DNA of 64,000 bases from Tubiluchus corallicola (taxonomy: Eukaryota; Priapulida; Priapulimorpha; Priapulimorphida; Tubiluchidae): positions 1 through 64,000 of the forward strand of contig JAQGDQ010002387.1 of NCBI GenBank assembly GCA_030141605.1, in the 5' to 3' direction. Below the pieces are notes generated by a model. That model ran no database searches. It was not told the DNA's origin and saw only the letters and a program-made list of their open reading frames with translations. Made by a program: the position numbers and the translations under genes. This document shows positions 1 to 7,560 of this stretch, piece by piece. Numbering within the stretch: position 1 is the stretch's first letter; each line of letters starts with the position of its first letter.

Positions 1-1
1 C

Positions 2-340
2 AATTCTGCAATTTCGCGCCTAAATAACTCGTTTAATTTACGTATTGGTTCATCTCACAATACCAGCTATTCAGACGCAGTTAAGAAACCTGGTCTTCTC
101 CCAACGCCAGTAATTAACGACCCACAGCGAACCTACTCCGTTTCGAACCGGAGAGAGCCATCTGAACGAAGCAGTTTGTACTACACAGAATCGGCTAAAG
201 CTCATTATCCTAATAAATGTTCTACAACACTGCCAAGCCAAAATGAACCGCTGCTGTTAACTCAGGAACCAGTTCTAAAATCCGAGATTGAAAACATACT
301 AACCAAAGCCTTTAAAGAGCTTATCTCCAAGTTCATATAG
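2..340 (+). CDS. LINE ORF1 protein, C-terminal end (partial at left edge)
   Basis: Frame 2 is open from the first base of the window to a TAG at 338-340, about 112 codons. The product is rich in Ser, Asn and Pro and ends in an amphipathic segment (EIENILTKAFKELISKFI). No zinc knuckle or RRM is visible in this part. Its place directly before ORF2 on the same strand, with a short spacer, is the reason for calling it ORF1 of the same element. Function is inferred: LINE ORF1 proteins are usually nucleic-acid chaperones that coat the element RNA. Confidence 0.65.
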   Translation, partial: NSAISRLNNSFNLRIGSSHNTSYSDAVKKPGLLPTPVINDPQRTYSVSNRREPSERSSLYYTESAKAHYPNKCSTTLPSQNEPLLLTQEPVLKSEIENILTKAFKELISKFI

Positions 341-436
341 GCCTAGTATCGTTTAGCTTGGTTTTAGACATTACTCTGAACTTTAAAGCTAGTCTGCGTA
401 AACCTGTTATAAAACTCTTTTTTTTACTATTCTATT

Positions 437-1828
437 ATGATTTTAATGATGACACTGAATAACAGAAAATTTTTAGCACTGCTGCTAGTGAATTTTTACA
501 TAATATGGCAAAATAGGCCAATCCATCCTAACTCGTGTAAAGATTATAACGTAACAATTGTGTATACTAGTATTATAATAACAATTATCTCACCCACGTT
601 ATTACATAATAGGAAATATTTACTTCTTATAGTACTGTATTCTATACAAGCCCTTTTACTCGCAACCGATATTAGTATCCTTATGATCGTTCTAAAATTA
701 ATTTACCACGCATGTGTAACGTTCTACTGTGTAAGCTTGATACTATGCTGCCGTATTACTGCAAAAAAACTGCAAGTTAAAGTTATTTTATTTGTGTTAA
801 TAGGTACATTTTGGAAACCATACGAATTTACTTCTTGTATCATAGTTGATATTTCTAACGTATCTTATCATAAAATTACCAAATTTATTTGTGATTATGG
901 GAGCCTTTGTATATTTAACGCCAAATATCAAACAGTTAAGTTCTTTTATTGTAACTATGCTTACGTCTTAGTTATACTACGTACATTACTATACATACTA
1001 AAACTGAAAATGATCTACGTAACAGTAATTTGTAATGTAATGACTAAAGGTAATTTAAACAACTTTTTCATTGCTTTTCCTGTAAATAGCGATAGAATAA
1101 GACACTCTATGCAATTTATTTTAAAAAGATTTGTATCCATCTTAAAAGTTGTGTACCTCGGTGCTATAAGACAAATGCGTCATGTCAATCTAAAATACGT
1201 AGCACTAAAAAAATTGGAAAAATTACAGATTTCATCTAAATTTGAAAGCACTCTATACTCATGTTCTGAACTGGCTTACATTTTAACCATAATTCGTTTA
1301 CTACTTATACTTGGTGGTATCGAAACTAACCCTGGACCCATTTTGCCAAATAATAATAATAATAACACCAACAATAATAATACCAGTGATGAGCTAAAAG
1401 AATTCATGATTACTTATAAAAAGAACATCAAATTTCTAAATATAAATATTCAAAGTCTCGTCAAAAAACACTGGCTGCTGAAAGATACAATTCACGCCAC
1501 CGAAAATCTGATTGTAGGCATAACAGAAACTTGGCTACATAAACAAATACTTAGCAACACTATAGAATTACCTAATCACACATTAATAAGAAGAGATCGA
1601 TGTAAAAATAAGAAAGGTGGAGGGGTTGCGATGTATATACCTTCACACCTGAGACCACAAGAAATGAAAAGCATCAGAACCGGCAAGATTGAATCTGTTT
1701 GGTGCAGCATTGAGAACTATGTAATAGGAACTATATATAGACCACCCAATCTCAAACACAAAACATTTTTCAAATACTTTAGTGAAGAACTAGAACGCAG
1801 TGTTTTCGAAAATAAAAAGTTCTTATAA
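437..1828 (+). CDS. LINE ORF2 part 1: hydrophobic leader, 2A-like motif, start of EEP endonuclease
   Basis: 463 codons. Residues 1-290 form an Ile/Leu/Tyr/Cys-rich leader with several membrane-like stretches (about 11-24, 39-56, 61-106, 115-127, 174-188). Residues about 288-301 read LLLILGGIETNPGP, a 2A-like ribosome-skipping motif; skipping would occur between Gly300 and Pro301. An Asn-rich linker follows, then the EEP endonuclease: LNINIQSL, GITETWL, the RRDR...GGGVAMYI block and GTIYRPP. The frame stops at 1828, just before the conserved GDFN motif, which lies in the next frame, so one base is missing in the A run at about 1815-1819. The leader is unlike anything I recognise. The start was taken as the first ATG after the ORF1 stop. 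Confidence 0.85.
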   Translation: MILMMTLNNRKFLALLLVNFYIIWQNRPIHPNSCKDYNVTIVYTSIIITIISPTLLHNRKYLLLIVLYSIQALLLATDISILMIVLKLIYHACVTFYCVSLILCCRITAKKLQVKVILFVLIGTFWKPYEFTSCIIVDISNVSYHKITKFICDYGSLCIFNAKYQTVKFFYCNYAYVLVILRTLLYILKLKMIYVTVICNVMTKGNLNNFFIAFPVNSDRIRHSMQFILKRFVSILKVVYLGAIRQMRHVNLKYVALKKLEKLQISSKFESTLYSCSELAYILTIIRLLLILGGIETNPGPILPNNNNNNTNNNNTSDELKEFMITYKKNIKFLNINIQSLVKKHWLLKDTIHATENLIVGITETWLHKQILSNTIELPNHTLIRRDRCKNKKGGGVAMYIPSHLRPQEMKSIRTGKIESVWCSIENYVIGTIYRPPNLKHKTFFKYFSEELERSVFENKKFL

Positions 1829-2433
1829 TGGGCGATTTCAACCTTGATATTTTAGCTACAAACACACTGGCATACAAAACATACACCGAGCTCTTAAAAC
1901 AATATAATGTCCACATACTTAACAACAATAAACCTACTCGAATTTCTAAAACATCAGCCACAGTAATCGACCATTTCATTTCGAATAGTAACAATAATTT
2001 CGTAGCATATGATACTTTTCCGTGTGATTATTCAGATCATCATTTCATAATATTAGTAGATAAAATGACCCCACAGCATAATAATAACCAAAATTCAGTC
2101 TGGCATTTAATGAGAGACTACGCCCAATACAACAAACATTCATACTTAATCGACTTAGCAAAAATGAACTGGACCTCCGTATATATGACTGATAAAATAG
2201 ATACACAAGTTAATATTCTGACATATAATGTCGAATATTGCCTTAATGTACATGCACCATATAAAAACGTAAAGCAAATCCCACAACAAAGCAAACTCTA
2301 TAACGAAAGTACCTGGACAACACCTGAACTTGACAAACTAAGAATAGCGAAAAACAGAATGTATAATATATGGGAAAAGAACAAAACTAAAAACAATCAT
2401 AACAATTATAAAAAAAAAGAGAAATCAATTTAA
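1828..2433 (+). CDS. LINE ORF2 part 2: C-terminal half of EEP endonuclease
   Basis: This is the direct continuation of the endonuclease after a one-base frame change. It begins with the catalytic MGDFNLD motif, continues with the RxSKTSATVIDHF segment and contains the metal/phosphate-site SDHHFI motif near residues 69-74. A linker follows that leads to the reverse transcriptase. It ends in a second frame change at an eight-A run (2411-2418). This endonuclease nicks target DNA to prime reverse transcription. It is not an independent gene. Confidence 0.85.
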   Translation: MGDFNLDILATNTLAYKTYTELLKQYNVHILNNNKPTRISKTSATVIDHFISNSNNNFVAYDTFPCDYSDHHFIILVDKMTPQHNNNQNSVWHLMRDYAQYNKHSYLIDLAKMNWTSVYMTDKIDTQVNILTYNVEYCLNVHAPYKNVKQIPQQSKLYNESTWTTPELDKLRIAKNRMYNIWEKNKTKNNHNNYKKKEKSI

Positions 2434-3538
2434 TAATCTTAATAAATGCTTGAAAAATAAACATATACAACAACAATGTAAAAACGCAACAAATACCAAA
2501 GAAAAATGGAAAATTATTAACAATGTAATAAATAAATGCCGTAACAAACTAATGCGTGTTGACGAAATTAAGATCAACAACACTGTTATTACAAAACCCA
2601 AAGATATTGCCAACGCGCTAAATGCAATATTCCTGAATCTTGGAAATTTTAAGGGAGTGGCTTCTCATATTAGCAATAATATAATTAATAAATTAAAAAA
2701 CAAATCGTCTAACACAGTATTCTCGTTCAAAAGCGTCACAGTAGGAGAAATTAACGACATATTAAATAACCTAAGTTCCAACAAAGGGAGTGGACCATCA
2801 GATATTCCTATCAAAATTCTAAAAGATAGCGCATCTGTAATAGCCCCGCATATGACTTACATTACTAATCAGATAATTATGAGAGGCGAATTTCCAACGG
2901 TATGTAAAATGGCAAACGTGACTCCAATCCATAAAAAAGATCCAAAATGTGATCCCATGAATTATCGCCCAATTTCCGTAATCCATTGTTTCGGTAAAGT
3001 TTGGGAAAGGGTAATTTATGATCAGATAAATTCATATGTAAATAAACATGAACTTTTATCAAAACATCAGTTTGGCTTCCGTAAACACCATTCAACCATT
3101 GACGCCCTAATACACACAACAGAAAATTGGAGACATAGTTTAGACAACAAGCACTACATTTTAGCAGCATTTTTGGATTTAAGTAAAGCTTTCGATAGCA
3201 TTAATCACGAACTACTTTACGATAATTTAAAACAAATCGGATTAGATTCGATATCGTTAAAACTGATACAAAATTATCTCAAAGATAGACAACAACGAGT
3301 AAAGTTAGATACAACCAACTTTTCTGACTGGGCCACGTTAAATAGAGGTATACCGCAAGGAACACTACTAGGTCCGTTATTATTTTGCCTATATATAAAC
3401 AACATATCCAGTGTATTAAAACACTCACAAATAACGCAATACGCTGATGACACTACAATCTACATAGCCCATGAAAATGTCCAAACTGCAAAAAATTATT
3501 TAGAAGAAGATATAAAAAAATATAAATATGGCATTTAG
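2417..3538 (+). CDS. LINE ORF2 part 3: reverse transcriptase fingers and palm
   Basis: The frame continues from the A run at 2411-2418; no ATG is needed because it is part of ORF2. Visible RT blocks in order: GPSDIPIKIL, VTPIHKKD with NYRPISV, QFGFRKHHST, the catalytic LDLSKAFDSI, RGIPQGTLLGPLLF, and the catalytic YADDT (about residues 329-333 of the 362-residue segment that begins at 2450). All three catalytic aspartates are present. It ends at a third frame change in the seven-A run 3514-3520. Confidence 0.88.
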   Translation, partial: KRNQFNNLNKCLKNKHIQQQCKNATNTKEKWKIINNVINKCRNKLMRVDEIKINNTVITKPKDIANALNAIFLNLGNFKGVASHISNNIINKLKNKSSNTVFSFKSVTVGEINDILNNLSSNKGSGPSDIPIKILKDSASVIAPHMTYITNQIIMRGEFPTVCKMANVTPIHKKDPKCDPMNYRPISVIHCFGKVWERVIYDQINSYVNKHELLSKHQFGFRKHHSTIDALIHTTENWRHSLDNKHYILAAFLDLSKAFDSINHELLYDNLKQIGLDSISLKLIQNYLKDRQQRVKLDTTNFSDWATLNRGIPQGTLLGPLLFCLYINNISSVLKHSQITQYADDTTIYIAHENVQTAKNYLEEDIKKYKYGI

Positions 3539-4400
3539 TCATTACAAGCTAAAAATGAATAATGACAAAACAGAATTCATGATACTGTCACCCTCATTAA
3601 ATACTAATGATGCATCATCAACCACTTTGACAATAGATAATGCTGTAATCAAACAAACTAACAATGTTAAATTCCTGGGCATACAAGTAGACAATAATCT
3701 TTCATGGGATGATCACTTTAATAACATATACACAAAAATGGCATCTAGCACATCATATCTCCGACAAGTTAAAGGGCAACTAACAAAGGACACTAAAACA
3801 CTAATATATAAAACTTTAGTTCTACCACACTTCTTATATGGATGTACGCTACTTCAAAAAACCAAAAGAGAAAATTACTTAAAATTAAATCTCCTTCAAA
3901 ACTATGCGTTGAGATTGATAGCTGGGTACTCATACAAACACAAGGCAGGTAGACAAAAATTCAAAGCTTCAACAACTAACCTGAGAAAAACTTTAAAATT
4001 CCCAATCATTGAAGCACACAAAGAATATTTTACTCTGCTTTTTATATTTAAATACATTAACAACATCAGCAAACCATTCCAGAATAACAGATTTACCTTT
4101 TTTCCAAATCCTATCGTTAATTCCAGAACATTCAATCTAAAACAAATTAGGACAAATACCCACTATGGAACGAACTCTGTAATCAAACAAGCAATTTTAC
4201 TTTGGAATTCTCTACCATTACAGGTTAAACAAATCAAGTCCCTATCAGCATTTAAAACAAAATTAAAATCACTAATATTAACCAGATATGAAATACCATC
4301 ACACCAGTACGACAACATACACACTAATTCCGAATTCATATACCCACGGCCATATTTATTAAATCATAGTTTTTTATTTTTTTTATTTTTTTGTGTATAG
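3528..4400 (+). CDS. LINE ORF2 part 4: RT thumb and C-terminal region
   Basis: After the third frame change the protein continues with KLKMNNDKTEFMIL and VKFLGIQVDNNLSWDDH, the usual post-palm block of CR1/L2-type ORF2 proteins. The C-terminal domain follows, with YGCTLLQK, AIEAH-like and ILLWNSLPLQVK motifs. It ends at 4400 in a Phe/Leu-rich tail encoded by a T-rich tract. The last residues may be read through what was originally 3' UTR. Confidence 0.85.
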   Translation: MAFSHYKLKMNNDKTEFMILSPSLNTNDASSTTLTIDNAVIKQTNNVKFLGIQVDNNLSWDDHFNNIYTKMASSTSYLRQVKGQLTKDTKTLIYKTLVLPHFLYGCTLLQKTKRENYLKLNLLQNYALRLIAGYSYKHKAGRQKFKASTTNLRKTLKFPIIEAHKEYFTLLFIFKYINNISKPFQNNRFTFFPNPIVNSRTFNLKQIRTNTHYGTNSVIKQAILLWNSLPLQVKQIKSLSAFKTKLKSLILTRYEIPSHQYDNIHTNSEFIYPRPYLLNHSFLFFLFFCV

Positions 4401-4570
4401 TTGTAAATATGTTTGATTTTATTCGTCATTACTGCACAGTAGTTTAGATTGCACTGACGCATTTGCCTTCAGCAGTGTAAGTTTTTATTAACTAACACTG
4501 ATTGATTATCTCTATAAAGTTTTTATCAGTGATTATCAATGTTTTTAATGGCAAATAAATAATAAAACAA

Positions 4571-5530
4571 GAATGCACTCAGTAGAAAGCAGATCTCTGC
4601 CAAAGTCGAACAATGGTATTCTTATTCATCTGATTTTTTTGATTAAAAAATTTAATACAAAGATAAACAAACAAATATACAATAATGTACATGTGTTGGC
4701 ATTATATAGACTAGCAAAAGACTCACATATTTGTTCATTAAATGAATTTATAATCAATAATGCTCGAATGTTCCACATGGTGTTTCTCTACCTTTTCACC
4801 AATAATTTTGGGGGTAATAGACTGACAAATATATACGTATCAAGTCATTATAAATTATAGACAACGTTACACACTTTTACAAGCGTGAATTTCTAGAAAA
4901 GGAACTGGAACTAACACGCTGTTGTTTGTCATGGTAGAGGTAATAAAAAAAGAACTAAACACTCCCTCTGAGATCTCCATGAACGTTTCTTGTATGTAGT
5001 TTTGCTAATAAAAGAACTGGCGAAAAGATTCCCGTTTTGGCAGTCTTTCTCCACCAAATTTGCGCAATTTTCCCCTGTACTATTTGTACGTACATTCCAC
5101 AGGTGCCATAATACTTCATTACACAAAAATTCTGTTTTGTGGGCGGGGTGCATTGTGAATGGGTTAACAATTGAGGGAGCTAAAAATGCTTTTGCCTAGG
5201 CAGGGACATATTACGACGCTCTAGGCTGATAGTTCTGTCCTACCCATCTCTTTAATGTAATGAGCAGATTAAATAATTACTTGTAGTGTATTAGAAATAT
5301 TATTAACCTGGTTTCTACGTTGTCATTATTAACTGCATAGCGCTTACATTTAAGCAGGCTGCGCAACTGCTTGTTGTGTGATACCTTGCACCTTTTCGTT
5401 ATGTGAGATTTATATGTCACCTGAGCACAATAACTGCCTGTGGTGTGTTATAAAATTCGCCCTTTACATGAATAGGGAAGCATAGGCATTCTCCAAGAAG
5501 AATAGGTTTTTTCTAAAATTTGACGAACCT
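4571..5530. other. No supported gene; flank of the LINE
   Basis: A 95-codon open frame (4573-4860, +) starts directly at the LINE tail and has no recognisable domain. Overlapping short frames at 4929-5200 run on both strands and show no homology I recognise. I see no splice-conserved exon. This is best read as intergenic, probably old repeat-derived DNA. Confidence 0.5.
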
Positions 5531-5539
5531 CAAACTTTA

Positions 5540-5640
5540 GCGCCCTAGGTTGTAGCCTAGTTAGCCTATTGGTTAAAGCGCCCCTGTGCCTATATGGCGT
5601 CCTATTACCCAGAGCTGACACTGCATAGATGTGTCTATCA
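5540..5640 (+). repeat. tRNA-like (SINE-type) head
   Basis: The stretch tagcctattggttaaagcg resembles a pol III A box followed by an anticodon-arm-like region. No good B box follows, so it is not a functional tRNA gene. It is most likely a decayed tRNA-derived SINE. Confidence 0.3.
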
Positions 5641-5809
5641 ATTTTTAACAGTGCATGGGCAAATATGTGAATCAAAACGCAGAGCAATAATGAGCAATTA
5701 AATAATAGTTATTATAATTTTACAGCCTAAAATGCACTAAAATTTGTAATGAACGAGACAGTTCTTCTTAATTGATCAAGGTTATAAAGTCTACAAAGGG
5801 TTATGCAAG

Positions 5810-5836
5810 TAACATAACATAACATAGTGCAATGCA
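5810..5836 (+). repeat. Short (TAACA)n tract
   Basis: Repeats of taaca/taacat occur here and again at about 7063-7091 and 7213-7245. The three tracts share a motif but are short and impure. Confidence 0.6.
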
Positions 5837-6236
5837 ATACAACAGAACACCATCACATTATACAACACATCTTAATTTATATGATCTAATAACGTGACGT
5901 AGTGTAACACAACGCTGTAAATTGTTCTGATATAATGTGCAATTTATATCTATTTATATCATTGAGATACTAATGTGACATAATTATGTCAGACTCTCTT
6001 GAATGCCAATTTTATTTAATTATATCACATTGTTGTGTTACTGCATCTAAACACTGTCTAAACGAGAAACGTTATATCCACATACTCTCACTCATTTTAT
6101 TTTTTTGTAAAAAATTTGTGTTACATTTACTGTACAGTTTGTAGCAATACCATAGTATGGTTTGTGTAGATCAAAGATCTCGGTGATTGCTTAGCAGTGT
6201 TCTGCATTCTAGACTGTCTTGCTGTCCTGATCTTCT

Positions 6237-6316
6237 TTTTCACTTCCTCAGTTTTATCACTAAGTGCAAGTTCTATATACAAGCTAAATTCTTCACGCCA
6301 TTTTTTCCATGCTTGT
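6237..6316 (-). pseudogene. gag N-terminal remnant of the LTR element
   Basis: The minus strand can be read as AWKKWREEFSLYIELALSDK, resembling the start of Gypsy-type Gag (W-x(2)-W...F..Y). It runs directly into the antisense LTR copy, so the rest of gag is missing. A stop lies just upstream in the same frame, so no start codon can be assigned. Confidence 0.45.
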
Positions 6317-6418
6317 CACACATTGTGTGATTCGAAATTTAGTGCGTTAGGTGGTTTTAGCTGATTCGTGGTTCTCTATAAATTTGCCGTCCGAATAAAT
6401 ATTCAAAACAAACTAGTT

Positions 6419-6432
6419 CACTTCTGACACCA
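6419..6432 (-). other. Primer-binding site, tRNA-Leu type
   Basis: The minus strand reads TGGTGTCAGAAGTG immediately after the LTR end. This is complementary to the CCA-bearing 3' end of a typical animal tRNA-Leu (...TGACACCA). It gives the minus-strand orientation of the element. Confidence 0.75.
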
Positions 6433-6787
6433 TGTTAAACGCTACAATAATATTAGCAGCCAGACAAATGTGTGCATAATAAAGTAGTATTTATTAAGCT
6501 AATTAGGAACTTAAACAAAGAAGATCAGGACAGCAATACAGTCTATTATCATCATCATACGCCCGTCACGTCTATTGTAGACATTGGGCAGGCAGAATTC
6601 TAAAATAAAAGAAATCTGCCTTCAGACAGATAAACGCAGCAGTAATCCAGCAAAAAATCTAGACACTGCTACGCCAGTGGCTTGTCAGCACCACCTCCGA
6701 AAAAAGACAGTCTAGAATGCAGAACACTGCTAAGCAATCACTGAGATCTTTTATCTACATAAACCATATCTATGGTATCGTTACACA
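6433..6787 (-). repeat. LTR, interrupted by a 161-bp insertion
   Basis: It begins with TG and ends with CA directly before the primer-binding site. Without the insertion and its 8-bp duplication it is about 186 bp. The inverted partial copy at 6138-6238 supplies the uninterrupted version of its first part. Confidence 0.7.
6546..6706 (-). mobile_element. Nested 161-bp retroposon in the LTR, with 8-bp target duplication
   Basis: The insert is flanked by acagtcta at 6538-6545 and 6707-6714. The inverted LTR copy at about 6200-6236 carries the uninterrupted site with only one acagtcta. On the minus strand the insert ends in a (ATG)n-type tail (gtatgatgatgataa) preceded by a hairpin-like gtctacaatagac. 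That is the pattern of RTE-type LINE or SINE 3' ends. Confidence 0.65.
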
Positions 6788-7088
6788 GTCCAAATTATTA
6801 TTTTATATAGATAGATAATGCTTAAATATTCCGAAATATCTGATCAAACAGTGCCATTAAACGGCCTAGTTTAGTCAGACCCTTACTTTACTTTAAACTT
6901 CACTTGACTACGTTTTCTGCGCATTTTTTAATTTTATTTTATGATCGGTAAGGAGTCACATGACTTGTATTTTGCTGTTTAAATCCTATCTTAAAATTAA
7001 CTTTTACTTGCTTAAAACAGCGATGTGATGTGCAGAACACTGCGCATTGTTCATCGCGTCTTAACATAACAACGTAACATAACATAAC

Positions 7089-7213
7089 ATAATTGGATGA
7101 CTAGATGACCAATTGGTCTTTCGCTGCCCTTTCTTCACATTTTTGTTGCTAAATTAATTGTATTGTAACTGTGCGCGTTAAAAGATAAATAAAAGATTAT
7201 TATTATTATTATA
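7089..7213 (+). mobile_element. LINE 3' end with (ATT)n tail
   Basis: The block has a small hairpin (gaccaattggtc), then ctttcgctgccc, and ends in taaataaaag followed by an ATT repeat. The 3' UTR of the minus-strand CR1-like LINE at 7.73-10.45 kb shows the same layout (gacctacggtc hairpin, then ctttcctcgcccc). The two 3' ends therefore look related. It sits between two (TAACA)n tracts. Confidence 0.5.
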
Positions 7214-7560
7214 ACTTAATGCAACATAACACAATATAACATACCATATATAATATACATTCAGATGTTGCTCAGTATTCTATTGCTGTAGCATTGCAGA
7301 GGGCCACGTTAAAACCTGTACTATAACTCAGTACTTAATTTTTAATTTCATGCCTATTTTCATTTTTACATTTATTACTCTCTGTACCCTAGCATTGAGT
7401 TTTAACAACTCTTCCGTTTCAATTGTTTTAACTTTTAAGACATCTAGCTTTATTCCTGGCTTCTCTAATGATTTCCCAAGCGATGGCGCGCAGGAAAAGT
7501 CGCTAAACCAAAAACACGGAGCGTCAAAATTATTTGAGTTAGAAGTGAATGAATGTTAGG

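Larger units (their letters stand above)
1..4570 (+). mobile_element. Nearly full-length non-LTR retrotransposon (LINE) with 2A-bearing ORF2
   Basis: The order is the end of ORF1 (to 340), a 96-base spacer, and an ORF2 containing a hydrophobic leader, a 2A-like motif, an apurinic-type endonuclease and a reverse transcriptase, ending at 4400. An AT-rich 3' UTR follows and ends near 4570 in an A/T-rich tail (aataaataataaaa). The left end lies outside the window. ORF2 is broken only by three single-base frame changes, all in or beside A runs, so the copy is young or the breaks are read errors. The RT motifs and EEP endonuclease put it in the CR1/L2/Jockey group; I cannot name the clade more closely. 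Confidence 0.9.
6138..6787 (-). mobile_element. Palindromic LTR-retrotransposon fragment (LTR, PBS, gag start, inverted LTR part)
   Basis: On the minus strand the order is an LTR (6787 to 6433), a primer-binding site abutting it (6432-6419), a leader, a short gag-like stretch (6316-6237), and then part of the same LTR in inverted orientation (6238-6138). The two LTR copies match over about 100 bp once a nested insertion is removed, so the fragment is a hairpin. The LTR ends are near-inverted (TGTGTAACG at the start, complement of TGTTAAACG at the end). No pol region or second direct LTR is visible. Confidence 0.7.

Noticed and set aside
1810-1830. Programmed -1 frameshift in LINE ORF2
   Set aside because: The shift is -1 at an A run, but it is not a canonical slippery heptamer, and two similar breaks at other A runs point to mutation or read error.
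4573-4860. 95-codon open frame after the LINE
   Set aside because: No domain, no splice support, AT-rich composition; likely chance.
5540-5640. A genuine tRNA gene
   Set aside because: A box-like sequence present but no B box or closable acceptor stem.
7350-7559. 69-codon frame ending just before the PEX13 start
   Set aside because: No recognisable domain; lies in the expected promoter and 5' UTR of PEX13.
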